From an uncultured Bacteroidales bacterium (GTDB lineage: Bacteria; Bacteroidota; Bacteroidia; Bacteroidales; UBA932), in assembly GCA_905233345.1 (NCBI GenBank), contig CAJODQ010000005.1, positions 1 to 63,059 on the forward strand: DNA of 63,059 nucleotides, in the 5' to 3' direction. This document shows positions 1 to 9,035 of this stretch, one piece after another. Both the position numbers and the translations under genes were made by a program. Numbering within the stretch: the first letter of the stretch is position 1; each line of letters opens with the position of its first letter. The notes under the pieces were generated by a model that searched no databases, was not told where the DNA came from, and saw only the letters and a list, made by a program, of their open reading frames with translations.

Positions 1-125
1 AGTGCGCGGATGTATTCAGCCTTGGCGTACCGCATGTCTTGGATACCAAGCGGCTCCACCTGCTCAATACAGGAAGTGAAAAGACTGCCGGCAGGAATCA
101 ATCGGACGTGCTCGAAGGCGAGCAG
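1..125 (-). other. Open reading frame cut by the window edge, possibly frameshifted
   Basis: Read on the minus strand, 125 down to 1 is open and has coding-like composition (it contains EPLGIQDMRYAKAEYIRA). It runs off the window. No ATG is seen; a TTG at 103-101 is possible. A second minus-strand frame (start 270, stop at 64) encodes a 68-residue peptide with one strong membrane segment and ends where this frame begins to look coding. The two could be one gene broken by a frameshift. No family is recognised. The rest of 126-330 shows nothing else I can support. Confidence 0.25.
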
Positions 126-330
126 TCATAACCGCCCAACCATGAAAAATGATGAAAAACTTGCCCCAAACCAGCAGTACTGCTGCGCTGATTGCCGCCC
201 CAAGGGCTAAAGGCGCGTGGGATTTGGCTGTGGACCAGAGGCTGAAAGAGAGACTGCAACAGGCAATCATTTTGCGCAAAGCCGAAAAATAGTGGCTAAC
301 TTGCAATGTCAACCAACTAAATTTAACAGT

Positions 331-1266
331 ATGAAACTGAACCATTTGTTTCAACGGACCAGCAAGATCGACCTCTTTTCGCTCGGCGAAAAACGGCTGG
401 CACAACTCAAGGCCGAAGGCCGATACTCCTGTTATCGTAACACGCGCGCGACGTTGCAGAAACTCGCCGCTTTCGTGGGCGGAAAGCCGCTCCCGCTGGG
501 GAAGGTAACCCCCGAACTCATGGAAAACTTCCGGGATTACCTGATCAACACCGTGGGCAATAGCCACAACACTGTGGCAGAAAACATCAAGATCCTCTCC
601 CGCTTTTTCGACGAGGCGGGCGTACGCAACAATCCCTGCAAAGGCGCCGGCCTGACCCGGATCCAGCGGCCTCGCAGCTATCTGCAGGAGGAAGAACTGG
701 CGCGTATGATGGCATTGCGGCTGCCGAAGGGCAGCGAGATGGACGTGGCGCGCGACATCTTCTTCACGGAATGCCGCACAGGGCTGCGAATCAGCGACTT
801 GCTACAGCTTCGCTGGTGCGATTTCGACGGCCAGTACATTCGGTTGAAGATGCAGAAGACGCGGCGGCCGGTGGAAATACCCGTGTCGGCCAGTGTCCAG
901 AAGACCCTGGAAAAGTATCACGACCTGTTTTCCCGGCCCAACAGCCGGATTTTCCCCATCCTCGACCGTGTCAAGGACCGGACCGACGAATTCTCGCCGC
1001 TGCGCCGGCTTATCTACGGTACGTCCCATGTCAACATGCTGATCAAGCGGGTTGCTTCCCGCGCGGGCATTACGAAGCGGGTGTCCACACATGTGGCGCG
1101 GCACACGTTCGCCACGATGCTCATCAGCAAAGGGGCGTCGATCTACGATGTGAAAGAGTTGCTGGGGCACCAGGACGTGAAGGTGACGCAGGTGTATGCG
1201 CATCTGCTGGATGGCAGGAAGCGGGAACTTGTTGAGTTGTTGGAGGGAGGGGTGAGGGTTATTTAA
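331..1266 (+). CDS. Tyrosine recombinase / phage-type integrase
   Basis: A 311-residue site-specific recombinase that breaks and rejoins DNA through a phosphotyrosine intermediate. An N-terminal SAM-like core-binding domain (about residues 15-95) is followed by the catalytic domain (about 115-300). The full catalytic set is visible: R153 in TGLRISD, H254 and R257 in THVARHTF, H280 in LLGHQ and the nucleophile Y289. The ATG at 331 is preferred over an in-frame GTG at 217 because the fold begins there. Length and lack of an arm-binding domain fit a XerC/D-like or small integron/phage-type enzyme. No attachment site or cargo is visible. Its last 8 bp overlap the convergent PD40 gene. Confidence 0.88.
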   Translation: MKLNHLFQRTSKIDLFSLGEKRLAQLKAEGRYSCYRNTRATLQKLAAFVGGKPLPLGKVTPELMENFRDYLINTVGNSHNTVAENIKILSRFFDEAGVRNNPCKGAGLTRIQRPRSYLQEEELARMMALRLPKGSEMDVARDIFFTECRTGLRISDLLQLRWCDFDGQYIRLKMQKTRRPVEIPVSASVQKTLEKYHDLFSRPNSRIFPILDRVKDRTDEFSPLRRLIYGTSHVNMLIKRVASRAGITKRVSTHVARHTFATMLISKGASIYDVKELLGHQDVKVTQVYAHLLDGRKRELVELLEGGVRVI

Positions 1267-2191
1267 CAATGTGGACTTCCTCGGTGATGACTTTCACCGA
1301 GGATTTCTTTTTGTCGTTTTTGGTGTTTTTGCTGTTTTTGGCGGGGGTGGCCTTCTTGGATTTGGCGGCTTTGGATTTGGCTTTGGGATCGGGTTCGGGC
1401 TCGGCCGGGGCTTCGGGTTGCTCGAAGGCGATCTCGGGGACCGGGGCGATGCGGCCTTTTTCAAAAGGATAACCACTGTCAGGCGCCGTGATGGCCAGAC
1501 GCTCGCGTGCCGCCACTTCATCGGGCTTAATCGCATGGAAAACAGGTGTTTCCTGACGCAGCACATAGATAATCACCTCGTCGCGCCCGCAGTCGCGGTT
1601 CGACACCAGGAGGCTGTAGCGCCCGTCGGGCGTGTCGCAGAAGAGCAGGTCGTCGCCCTTCGAATTGAAGGGGAAGCCGAGGTTCTGCACCGCGCCCCAG
1701 GCTTGCTTCTTCGAGTCCCAGTGCGCCACGTACAGGTCGTAGCCACCCATGCCCGAGAGACCGTCCGAGGCGAAGTAGAGGCGCTTGCCGTCGGGCGAAC
1801 GCATGGGAAAGATCTCGCTGCCCGGCGAAGCGGCGTCGGCACAGATCACTTCCGGACGGCTCCAGCAGGTGTCGCGGGGTTCGCTCCAGACAACGCTCAG
1901 ACTGCTGTCGACGCCGGGGAGCGAGAGGTAGAGCCGCTCGGTTTCCTGCGGATACCAGTTGCCGTCGGCACCCCAGCTACCCTCGCGCAAATGCCCGAGC
2001 CACAGGAAGAAATCGCTGCGCGGCACTTTTTTCGTCGCCACGACCGTCGGGTCGGCGGCATAACGGGTCAGCACCGTGTAGTTCTCCTTTTCAACGGCCC
2101 GCAGTAGCGCCAGGCTGTCTTCATTCTCCTGTGCGGAGAGGGACAGGGTGGCCAGGCAGGCGAGCGCCAGGGTCAGGAAGGATCGTTTCAT
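1259..2191 (-). CDS. Secreted PD40 (WD40-like beta-propeller) protein
   Basis: A 310-residue exported protein with an N-terminal signal peptide (MKRSFLTLALACLATLSLSA). PD40 repeats are visible in the middle: SPDGKRLYFASD followed by GGYDLYVAHWD, then a second SKGDDLLF block. The family usually forms periplasmic or outer-membrane-associated propellers, often near OmpA-like or gliding/T9SS proteins. No such partner is seen here. The last 60 residues are Pro/Glu then Lys/Ser/Ala-rich and probably disordered and cationic. Function unknown. Confidence 0.75.
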   Translation of the reverse strand: MKRSFLTLALACLATLSLSAQENEDSLALLRAVEKENYTVLTRYAADPTVVATKKVPRSDFFLWLGHLREGSWGADGNWYPQETERLYLSLPGVDSSLSVVWSEPRDTCWSRPEVICADAASPGSEIFPMRSPDGKRLYFASDGLSGMGGYDLYVAHWDSKKQAWGAVQNLGFPFNSKGDDLLFCDTPDGRYSLLVSNRDCGRDEVIIYVLRQETPVFHAIKPDEVAARERLAITAPDSGYPFEKGRIAPVPEIAFEQPEAPAEPEPDPKAKSKAAKSKKATPAKNSKNTKNDKKKSSVKVITEEVHIVK

Positions 2192-2227
2192 GCCTTGATT
2201 TTTGTTTTTTCAACCTTTTTTCAACAA

Positions 2228-2235
2228 CAAATTTA
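2228..2235 (-). promoter_or_regulatory. Bacteroidota -7 box (TAAATTTG) for the PD40 gene
   Basis: Minus-strand TAAATTTG matches the TAnnTTTG consensus. It lies 36 nt upstream of the start at 2191. Confidence 0.5.
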
Positions 2236-2266
2236 GTCAAAACCTTCTTATGTTCAGAAAAAAGTG

Positions 2267-2274
2267 TAATTTTG
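2267..2274 (+). promoter_or_regulatory. Bacteroidota -7 box (TAATTTTG) for secDF
   Basis: TAATTTTG matches TAnnTTTG. It gives secDF a leader of about 105 nt that contains a palindromic repeat (2313-2337). Confidence 0.5.
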
Positions 2275-2312
2275 CAGGCTATTTGTCCGCCGTCCGTTGT
2301 GACGGGGAAGGG

Positions 2313-2337
2313 GATTCCGGGTCAAGCCCGGGATGAG
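2313..2337. repeat. Palindromic repeat (GATTCCGGG...CCCGGGATGAG)
   Basis: Inverted repeat with arms ATTCCGGG and CCCGGGAT around TCAAG. It belongs to the dispersed family also seen at 5407, 5491, 5521, 36971, 40800, 40825, 44828, 50821, 61591 and 61632. This copy lies in the secDF leader. Confidence 0.85.
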
Positions 2338-2383
2338 GGACAAAGGAAAGAAACAATATTAGTATTTTTAAATAATAACGTTT

Positions 2384-5300
2384 ATGCAAAGCAAAGGTGC
2401 CATTACATTTGTGGCCATTCTCATCGGCCTTGCCTGTGTGTTCCAGCTGTCGTTTACGGCTGCGACCGCCATTCAGGAAAGAAAGGCCGCCAAAGCTGCC
2501 GCACAGGTAGTCGAAGAGGTCCAGAAGACCCCTGCGTTTGCAGAAGTATCCGAGCTGAACCGGGCGTTCTATCTCGACTCCATCAGCACGGTCGCAAACA
2601 AGCAGTATCTCGACTCCATCGCGAACAAAAAGGTCTATTTCAACTACACGTACAAACAAGTCAAGGAGAAAGAGCTCAACCTCGGTCTTGACCTGAAGGG
2701 CGGTATGAACATCGTCCTTCAGCTCGACCTCGCCGAACTCGTCCGCTCCTGCGCCCGCGAAAAGACGTCGGAAGAATTCAACAAGGCCATGGCCCTCGCC
2801 CAGGAGCGTGCCGATCAGACCCACGAAGACTTCATCACCCTTTTCGGACAGGCCTGGGACGAAGTGGCTCCCGGCAAGCGCCTCTCCTTCGACATCGACC
2901 TCGACAAGCTCAGCGGCGATGTGAAAAACAAATCGAAGGCAACCAACGAAGAGATCATCTCGCTCCTCAAGGATGAGGCCAAGAGCGCCATCGACAACTC
3001 CTACCAGGTGGTCGAGCGCCGTGTCAACCAGTTCGGTGTGGCACAGCCCAACATCCAGAAAGTCGCCGGTACCGGCCGTATCCTGGTCGAGCTTCCGGGC
3101 GTCAAGGAGCCGGAGCGTGTCCGCAAACTCCTGCAGGGTACCGCTTCCCTCGAATTCTGGGAGACCTACAACAGCCAGGAGCTCCAGCCCTACCTCCAGG
3201 AGCTGAACGAAACCATCCGCCTGCAGAACGAGGCCCTCGAGTCGGAGAAAGAGATGGAGGAAGCCCAGCCGAAGGCTGAGGAGAACTCGCTCGAAGCCCA
3301 GCTCGCCTCCCAGGACGACCAGACGAACGATGCGCAGGATGCCCTCCGCAAGGCCAACCCGCTGTTCTCCCGTCTGCAGATGTTCGGCAACAGTGGCGCC
3401 CTTCTGGGTATCGCCCACTACCGCGACACCGCCCAGATCAACACCTGGCTCGCCGAGAACCGCTCCCTCTTCCCGGGCGACTTCGTCCCGGCCTGGAGCT
3501 TCAAGGCCTACAATGAAGGCGGCATCCAGCCCGACACCTATTACGAACTCGTCGCCCTGAAGAGCCACGTCGGCAAGGGCCCCGCGCTCGACGGTAAATA
3601 CATCACCTCTGCCAGTGTCAACTACAACCAGATGACCGGTGCGCCGGAAGTCAGCATGTCGATGAACAGCAAAGGTGCCATCGAATGGGAAAACATCACC
3701 GGTGAGAACGTCGGTCGTCAGATTGCCATCGTCATGGACGGCCAGGTGTATTCCTATCCGAACGTGAACGGCAAGATCTCGGGTGGTAACTCCTCGATCT
3801 CCGGTCACTTCACCCAGCAGGACGCCGACGACTTGGCCAACGTGCTGAAGTCCGGTAAGCTCTCCACGCCCGCCCGCATCGTGCAGGAGCAGGTGGTGGG
3901 CCCGTCCCTGGGTAGCGCATCCATCAAGGCCGGTATGATCTCGTTCATCATCGCCTTCCTGCTGGTGCTCGTCTACATGATTATCTTCTACCGCAAGGCC
4001 GGTGTGGCCGCCGACATCGCACTGCTCTGCAACGTGCTCTTCCTGTTCGGTGCCCTCGCTTCCTTCGGTACCGTGTTTACCCTCTCCGGTATCGCCGGTC
4101 TCGTGTTGACCATGGGTATGGCGGTCGACGCCAACGTGATCATCTACGAGCGTATCAAAGAGGAACTCAACGCCGGCAAGGCCCTGCGCCTGGCCATCAG
4201 CGACGGTTACAAGAATGCATACTCGGCCATCCTCGACGGCCAGATCACCACGATCCTGACCGGTATCATTCTCTACTTGTTCGGTAGCGGTTCGATCAAA
4301 GGTTTCGCCGCCGTGCTCGTCATCGGTATCGTCACTTCGGTGCTGACGTCCATCTTCATCACCCGCCTGATCTTCGAGGCCCAGCTGAAGCGCAACAAGA
4401 ACATCACCTTCGCTTCCAGTTGGTCGGCCCGCTTCCTGAAGAACACGAAGATCAACTTCCTCGGCATGCGCAAGACCACCTACCTGATCTCGGGTGTCGT
4501 CTGTGTCCTCTGCCTCGTATTCATCTTCACGAAGGGCTTCACCCTCGGTGTCGACTTCAGCGGCGGTCGTACCTACACGGTGCGTTTCGACCAGCAGGTC
4601 ACGCCGGAGCAGGTGCGTGCAGCCCTCTTCGAGGAATTCGGTGAATCTTCTGAGGTCAAGCAGTTCGGTGGCGCCTCCCAGATGCGTATCACCACCAAAT
4701 ATATGGTGAACGACAAGAGCGACGAGACCGACCGTCTGATTGAAAGCAAGATTTACAATGCCCTGAAGGGATTCTATGCAACGGATCCGGGCCTGGTGGG
4801 CTTCACCTCCACCCTGGAAAATCCGAATGGTATCATCTCCAGTGACCGTGTGGATGCCTCCATCGCCAGCGAGATGAAACGCGACGCTGTGATCGCCGTG
4901 ATCCTGGCCCTGATCGTGATCTTCGGTTACATCGCCATCCGGTTCAAGAACTGGACCTGGGGTATCGGCGGTGTGAGTTCGCTGATCCACAACTCGATCA
5001 TCGTCATCGGTTTCTACTCCATCTTCAGCGGTATCCTGCCGTTCACCCTCGATGTCGACCAGACCTTCATCGCAGCGGTGCTGACCATCATCGGTTATTC
5101 CATCAACGATAACGTGGTGATCTTCGACCGTATCCGTGAATACAGGACCCTGTATCCGAAACGTCCGCTCGACCAGAACATCAACGAGGCTTTGAACTCG
5201 ACGCTGTCGCGTACGGTCAATACGTCGGTGTCTACGCTGCTCGTGTTGATCGCCATCGCTATCTTTGGCGGTGAGGCCATCCGCGGCTTCTCGGTCTCCC

Positions 5301-5404
5301 TGGCGCTCGGTGTGATTGTCGGTACCTATGCTTCCATCTTCATTGGTACGCCGATCATGTACGATCTGAACCGGAAGAAACTCGAGAAAGAGGCTACGAA
5401 GTAA
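2384..5404 (+). CDS. secDF: SecDF protein translocase subunit (fused SecD-SecF)
   Basis: A 1006-residue inner-membrane protein that uses the proton gradient to pull secreted proteins through SecYEG from the outside. The SecD half has the hallmark GLDLKGG at residues 101-107, a periplasmic P1 domain and six membrane segments. The SecF half begins around residue 690, with GVDFSGGRTY near residue 723 and its own six segments. The fusion is usual for Bacteroidota. An acidic, Gln/Glu-rich insertion (about residues 280-325) lies in the periplasmic part. Monocistronic, with a terminator at 5441-5470. Confidence 0.97.
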   Translation: MQSKGAITFVAILIGLACVFQLSFTAATAIQERKAAKAAAQVVEEVQKTPAFAEVSELNRAFYLDSISTVANKQYLDSIANKKVYFNYTYKQVKEKELNLGLDLKGGMNIVLQLDLAELVRSCAREKTSEEFNKAMALAQERADQTHEDFITLFGQAWDEVAPGKRLSFDIDLDKLSGDVKNKSKATNEEIISLLKDEAKSAIDNSYQVVERRVNQFGVAQPNIQKVAGTGRILVELPGVKEPERVRKLLQGTASLEFWETYNSQELQPYLQELNETIRLQNEALESEKEMEEAQPKAEENSLEAQLASQDDQTNDAQDALRKANPLFSRLQMFGNSGALLGIAHYRDTAQINTWLAENRSLFPGDFVPAWSFKAYNEGGIQPDTYYELVALKSHVGKGPALDGKYITSASVNYNQMTGAPEVSMSMNSKGAIEWENITGENVGRQIAIVMDGQVYSYPNVNGKISGGNSSISGHFTQQDADDLANVLKSGKLSTPARIVQEQVVGPSLGSASIKAGMISFIIAFLLVLVYMIIFYRKAGVAADIALLCNVLFLFGALASFGTVFTLSGIAGLVLTMGMAVDANVIIYERIKEELNAGKALRLAISDGYKNAYSAILDGQITTILTGIILYLFGSGSIKGFAAVLVIGIVTSVLTSIFITRLIFEAQLKRNKNITFASSWSARFLKNTKINFLGMRKTTYLISGVVCVLCLVFIFTKGFTLGVDFSGGRTYTVRFDQQVTPEQVRAALFEEFGESSEVKQFGGASQMRITTKYMVNDKSDETDRLIESKIYNALKGFYATDPGLVGFTSTLENPNGIISSDRVDASIASEMKRDAVIAVILALIVIFGYIAIRFKNWTWGIGGVSSLIHNSIIVIGFYSIFSGILPFTLDVDQTFIAAVLTIIGYSINDNVVIFDRIREYRTLYPKRPLDQNINEALNSTLSRTVNTSVSTLLVLIAIAIFGGEAIRGFSVSLALGVIVGTYASIFIGTPIMYDLNRKKLEKEATK

Positions 5405-5406
5405 AA

Positions 5407-5432
5407 GATTCCGGGTCAAAGCCCGGAATGAG
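5407..5432. repeat. Palindromic repeat after secDF
   Basis: Arms ATTCCGGG and CCCGGAAT around TCAAAG, starting 2 nt after the secDF stop codon. Same family as the copy at 2313. Confidence 0.88.
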
Positions 5433-5440
5433 GAAAAGAA

Positions 5441-5470
5441 GAAGGCGACCTGTAAAGGCCGCCTTTCTTT
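5441..5470 (+). terminator. Rho-independent terminator of secDF
   Basis: Stem AAGGCGACC / GGCCGCCTT with one mismatch, a TGTAAA loop, then a T-rich tail (TTTCTTT). Confidence 0.7.
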
Positions 5471-5490
5471 GTGCATCACAATCAGCATCC

Positions 5491-5520
5491 TGTCATTCCG
5501 AGCGAAGTCGAGGAATCTGA
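5491..5520. repeat. Palindromic repeat, GTCATTCCGAG...CGAGGAATCT variant
   Basis: The outer arms ATTCC and GGAAT are shared with the other copies, but the core is GAGCGAAGTCGAGG. It lies directly beside the copy at 5521. Confidence 0.75.
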
Positions 5521-5552
5521 GGGGACCCCGGGTCAAAGCCCGGGGTGAGGGG
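5521..5552. repeat. Palindromic repeat, ACCCCGGG...CCCGGGGT variant
   Basis: Perfect 8-bp arms ACCCCGGG and CCCGGGGT around TCAAAG. It ends 7 nt from the stop codon of the convergent DUF2723 gene. Together with 5407 and 5491 it makes a three-element cluster in this 154-bp gap. Confidence 0.8.
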
Positions 5553-5558
5553 ACGCGG

Positions 5559-8500
5559 TTATTTGAGCCAGGATTCCAGGCGGTAGGCGTCTTCGTCGCG
5601 GCCGAAGTTGCGATAGGTACGGACGAGATAGTAGAACAGCGTGGCAGCATCATCGGCGAGCCGTTTGTCCATGATATCATCGTCGCTCTTGCCGACAGGC
5701 GTGGAGTAGAAGAGGAGCGTCTGGACCGTTTCCTTGCCCAGCTGGTTGCCGACGGCAATGGCCTTTTCAGGACGGCCGATCCGGAAGTAATCCTCCACCA
5801 TGTTCAGCACCGACCATTCGTTGAGGCTGCGGAACATCGAGACATTGTACGGGAAGTTCTGGGCCGGCATCACCGCGACGGCTTTGTCGAGCACCTGCTC
5901 AGCCTTGGCATATTCTCCCTTGTCGATCAGGGCCGAAGCCGTGGTGGAGAAGAGGTCGCGCAGCGGCACGACAGCCGAGAAGGTAAAGATGTTCTGGTAG
6001 TCCCAGTGCACCGTGGTGTCGGCCATCGACTCGAAGCGATAGGTGTTCATGATGCGGTTGTACAGCGCCTCGACATCCATCGTCGCTTCCCGGTCCGTAT
6101 AGTCGTTGAGATACGGCACCAGCTTGTAGACGATGCCGTCGTACTGCAGCCAGGGATCCAGGCCGAGCTTGGTCTCGTTGCGCGAGACGAAATAGATGGG
6201 CCGTGACCAGTCGTAGTTGGCCAGCAGGTCGAGAATGATCAGGTCGAATTTGGTGAGGTTGTCGCCGCTGATGCTCAGGGTGATGTTCTCGACCACCTTG
6301 TCGGCCATATCCGGCCGGACAATGCCGCTCAGCAGGGCGTTTTCCTTGTTGACGGGAACCACCAGCTGGTGACCCGGGATGAAGTCGTCGCCATTGCGTT
6401 TGAAACGGTCGTCCTTGAAAACGCCGATGGCTTCGGAGGCCAGGATGGGATGGTCCACCACGTCGACCACGGGCGTGTAGTCGTTGGTGCCGTAGAGGTA
6501 TTGCCGCCGCTGAATGCTGATATTGAGCGGATTGGATTCGTAGAAGCGGTGCTTCATCTGGTCGATATACCAGTCGGTGCCCAGCAGCGAGGAGTTGACG
6601 ATGCGCACGTCGGTGCGGATGCCTTCCACTTCCTGGGCGTACCAGAGCGGGAAGGTATCGTTGTCGCCGTGGGTGACCAGCAGTGCCTGCGGGTCAAGGC
6701 CGGCCAGATGGTTCCAGGCCAGGTCGCGGGCCGTGTAGCGGCCGCTGCGGTCGTGGTCGTCCCAGTTCTGGGCGCCCATGAGCGCCGGCACGAAGAGACC
6801 CAGCACCACGGCCAGACCGGCGGCGAACAGGCTGTTTTCCTTCTTGCTGAGGCGTTCGAACCAGTGCTGCAGGGCCATGACGCCCAGGCCGATCCAAAGC
6901 GCAAAGACATAGAAGGAACCCGCGTACGCGTAGTCACGCTCGCGCACCTGATAAGGCGGCTGGTTGAGGTAGACCACGATGGCCAGGCCGGTGAGCAGGA
7001 AGAGCAGGCCGGTGACCCAGCAGTTGCGCGGATCGTGCCGCAGCTGGAAGAAGAGGCCAATGAGGCCCAGGATCAGCGGGAGGAAGAAGTAGTGGTTCTT
7101 GCCGCGGTTGTGGGCCAGGTAGTCGGGCGCGAGGCTCTGGTCGCCCAGGCGCGCCTCGTCGAGGAATTTAATGCCGCTCTCCCAATTTCCCTTCACCCGG
7201 TCGCCGGGCACTTCGCCGTGCAGGTCGTTCTGCCGGCCCACGAAGTTCCACATGAAGTAGCGGACATACATATAGTTCACCTGGTAGTCGAAGAAGAAGT
7301 CCAGGTTGTCCTTCATCGACGGCATCTGGAAGTTGAAATTCTTGCCGTAGAGATGGGCGCGCCGGGTGACGGGATGCTTGGTGTAGCCCTTGTAGAACTC
7401 TTTGTAGCGCTCGTCGAAGCCGTTCCACATGCGCGGGAAGAGCATCTTCGTGGAAGGCGGATAGAGCGCATCGATGTTGTTGGCGTGGAAGTATTTGCCG
7501 TCGAGCGGGGTCCAGTAGGGCTTGTCCTGCACCTCATAGGGCGAGGTGTAGACCTGTCCGTAGAGGATCGGGCTGGAACCGTATTGCTCGCGACCCAGGT
7601 AGCGGATCAGTGTATACGGGTTGTCGGGCTGGTATTCGTTGGTAGGAGTGCCGGCGCTGGAGCGGATCACCGTGACGGTGAAGAGCGAGTAGCCGAGGAC
7701 GATGGCGGTGACCATCAGCGTGGCGGTGTGGGCCATGCTGCGGTCTTTCTTGCGGAAGAACCAGAGCAGCCCGAAGCAGAGCAGCAGGAAGAGCACCATA
7801 AATATCGTGGCACCCACATTGAAATTGGCGCCGAAACCGTTGACGAAGAGGCGGTCGAACCCGGCGGCCAGGCGCGGCAGATACGGGATGATACCGAACA
7901 GGATGATGGCCAGGACCACGCCCGAGAGTGCCAGCACGCCGAAAGCGCGCCAGAACGTGACGGGTTTCTTGTGCTTCTTGTAGTAGATCAGGTAGACAAT
8001 GGCCGGGATGGTCAGCAGGTTGAGCAGGTGCACGCCGATGCTCAGGCCCATGAGGAAGCAGATGAGCACCAGCCAGCGGTTGGCATACGGCTGGTCGGCC
8101 TGTTCCTCCCATTTGAGGGCCGCCCAGAACACGATGGCGGTAAAGAGCGACGACATGGCGTAGACTTCACCCTCCACGGCCGAGAACCAGAAGGTGTCGG
8201 AGAAGCAGTAGGCAAAGGCGCCCACCAGGCCGGCTCCGAAGAGGCCGACGGCGCTGGCGGTCGTGAGGGTTTTGCCCCGCTTCTCGTTGATCCGCCGTCC
8301 GAAGTGGACGATGGTCAGGTAGAGGAAGAAGATGGTGAACCCGGAGCAGAGGGCGCTCATGGCATTGACGGCCACGGCGGCATGCTCGGCGTCGGTAAAG
8401 AGCGTGAAGACGCGGGCGAACAGGTTGAACACAGGGTTGCCCGGCGCGTGACCGACTTCCAGCTTGTAGGAGGAGGCGATGAATTCACCGCAATCCCAGA

Positions 8501-8603
8501 AGCTCGTGGTGGGTTCTATGGTTGCAAGATAAACCAGCGATGCGAGGACGGCCACGCAGGCCGCGATGATGCGATTGATCTTGTTGAACTGTTTTGTATC
8601 CAT
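5559..8603 (-). CDS. DUF2723 family multi-pass membrane protein (GT-C-like) with C-terminal TPR-like region
   Basis: A 1014-residue membrane protein. The N-terminal half carries about a dozen hydrophobic segments and the DUF2723 signature around residues 26-50 (PTTSFWDCGEFIASSYKL, then GHAPGNP). DUF2723 proteins resemble GT-C/PMT-type glycosyltransferases and the eukaryotic TMEM260 family of protein O-mannosyltransferases. The soluble C-terminal third includes TPR-like helices. A role in extracytoplasmic protein glycosylation is plausible but is inference. The ATG at 8603 is chosen because the -7 box lies 26 nt upstream and the hydrophobic N-terminus starts there. Confidence 0.88.
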   Translation of the reverse strand: MDTKQFNKINRIIAACVAVLASLVYLATIEPTTSFWDCGEFIASSYKLEVGHAPGNPVFNLFARVFTLFTDAEHAAVAVNAMSALCSGFTIFFLYLTIVHFGRRINEKRGKTLTTASAVGLFGAGLVGAFAYCFSDTFWFSAVEGEVYAMSSLFTAIVFWAALKWEEQADQPYANRWLVLICFLMGLSIGVHLLNLLTIPAIVYLIYYKKHKKPVTFWRAFGVLALSGVVLAIILFGIIPYLPRLAAGFDRLFVNGFGANFNVGATIFMVLFLLLCFGLLWFFRKKDRSMAHTATLMVTAIVLGYSLFTVTVIRSSAGTPTNEYQPDNPYTLIRYLGREQYGSSPILYGQVYTSPYEVQDKPYWTPLDGKYFHANNIDALYPPSTKMLFPRMWNGFDERYKEFYKGYTKHPVTRRAHLYGKNFNFQMPSMKDNLDFFFDYQVNYMYVRYFMWNFVGRQNDLHGEVPGDRVKGNWESGIKFLDEARLGDQSLAPDYLAHNRGKNHYFFLPLILGLIGLFFQLRHDPRNCWVTGLLFLLTGLAIVVYLNQPPYQVRERDYAYAGSFYVFALWIGLGVMALQHWFERLSKKENSLFAAGLAVVLGLFVPALMGAQNWDDHDRSGRYTARDLAWNHLAGLDPQALLVTHGDNDTFPLWYAQEVEGIRTDVRIVNSSLLGTDWYIDQMKHRFYESNPLNISIQRRQYLYGTNDYTPVVDVVDHPILASEAIGVFKDDRFKRNGDDFIPGHQLVVPVNKENALLSGIVRPDMADKVVENITLSISGDNLTKFDLIILDLLANYDWSRPIYFVSRNETKLGLDPWLQYDGIVYKLVPYLNDYTDREATMDVEALYNRIMNTYRFESMADTTVHWDYQNIFTFSAVVPLRDLFSTTASALIDKGEYAKAEQVLDKAVAVMPAQNFPYNVSMFRSLNEWSVLNMVEDYFRIGRPEKAIAVGNQLGKETVQTLLFYSTPVGKSDDDIMDKRLADDAATLFYYLVRTYRNFGRDEDAYRLESWLK

Positions 8604-8629
8604 GTTTGATTCGATTTTTCCGTAAACTA

Positions 8630-8637
8630 CAAAGATA
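8630..8637 (-). promoter_or_regulatory. -7 box (TATCTTTG) for the DUF2723 gene
   Basis: Minus-strand TATCTTTG, 26 nt before the start codon. Divergent from the box at 8651. Confidence 0.6.
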
Positions 8638-8650
8638 TAGGTTTTATCAC

Positions 8651-8658
8651 TAACTTTG
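8651..8658 (+). promoter_or_regulatory. -7 box (TAACTTTG) for the SUI1 gene
   Basis: TAACTTTG, 19 nt before the ATG at 8678. Confidence 0.6.
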
Positions 8659-8677
8659 CGAAAAATTTGCAAGCAGC

Positions 8678-9028
8678 ATGCCACAGGACTGGAAAGATCT
8701 GTTGAAAGGCGCCTTCGCCGAAGAACTGGCGACACTGCCCGCCGAACCCGATCCGGAACCCGCAACAGGGCCTGCGAAGCCCGCTTTCCGGAAGCAGCGC
8801 TTCATCGTGACCATCGACCGGCGGCGCCGGGCTGGCAAGCAGGTGACGCTGGTGACAGGCTTTGATGGCGACGAAGAAGACCTGGCGGCGCTGGGCAAGC
8901 AGCTCAAGACGAAACTCGGCGTGGGTGGCTCGACGGGCGAGGGGGAGATCCTCCTCCAGGGCGATGTTCGCGACAAAGTGGTGGCACTCTTGACGGAACT
9001 GGGCCACAGTGCCAAGCGGGGGAATTGA
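8678..9028 (+). CDS. SUI1/eIF1-like translation factor (YciH family)
   Basis: A 116-residue protein whose residues 35-110 match the SUI1 fold: KQVTLVTGFDG, then LGKQLKTKLGVGGST and GEILLQGD. SUI1 proteins in bacteria (YciH) can bind the 30S subunit and affect start-site fidelity; the exact role here is unknown. The N-terminal 35 residues are acidic/Pro-rich. It opens a run with the DUF4271 gene 7 nt downstream. Confidence 0.88.
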   Translation: MPQDWKDLLKGAFAEELATLPAEPDPEPATGPAKPAFRKQRFIVTIDRRRRAGKQVTLVTGFDGDEEDLAALGKQLKTKLGVGGSTGEGEILLQGDVRDKVVALLTELGHSAKRGN

Positions 9029-9035
9029 CGCGTCG

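Noticed and set aside
64-567. Minus-strand 167-codon frame overlapping the recombinase start
   Set aside because: The part above 330 is antisense to the recombinase. Only the part below about 270 has coding-like features, and it is reported separately with low confidence.
331-1266. Recombinase as marker of a genomic island at the left edge
   Set aside because: No att repeats, tRNA target or cargo genes are visible; flanking genes have ordinary composition.
2279-5758. A 1159-codon open frame antisense to secDF
   Set aside because: Its composition is Asp/Glu/His/Val-rich shadow sequence caused by GC-rich codons on the opposite strand; secDF is unambiguous.
6369-8609. A 746-codon plus-strand frame antisense to the DUF2723 gene
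   Set aside because: Low-complexity charged shadow without signal or motif.
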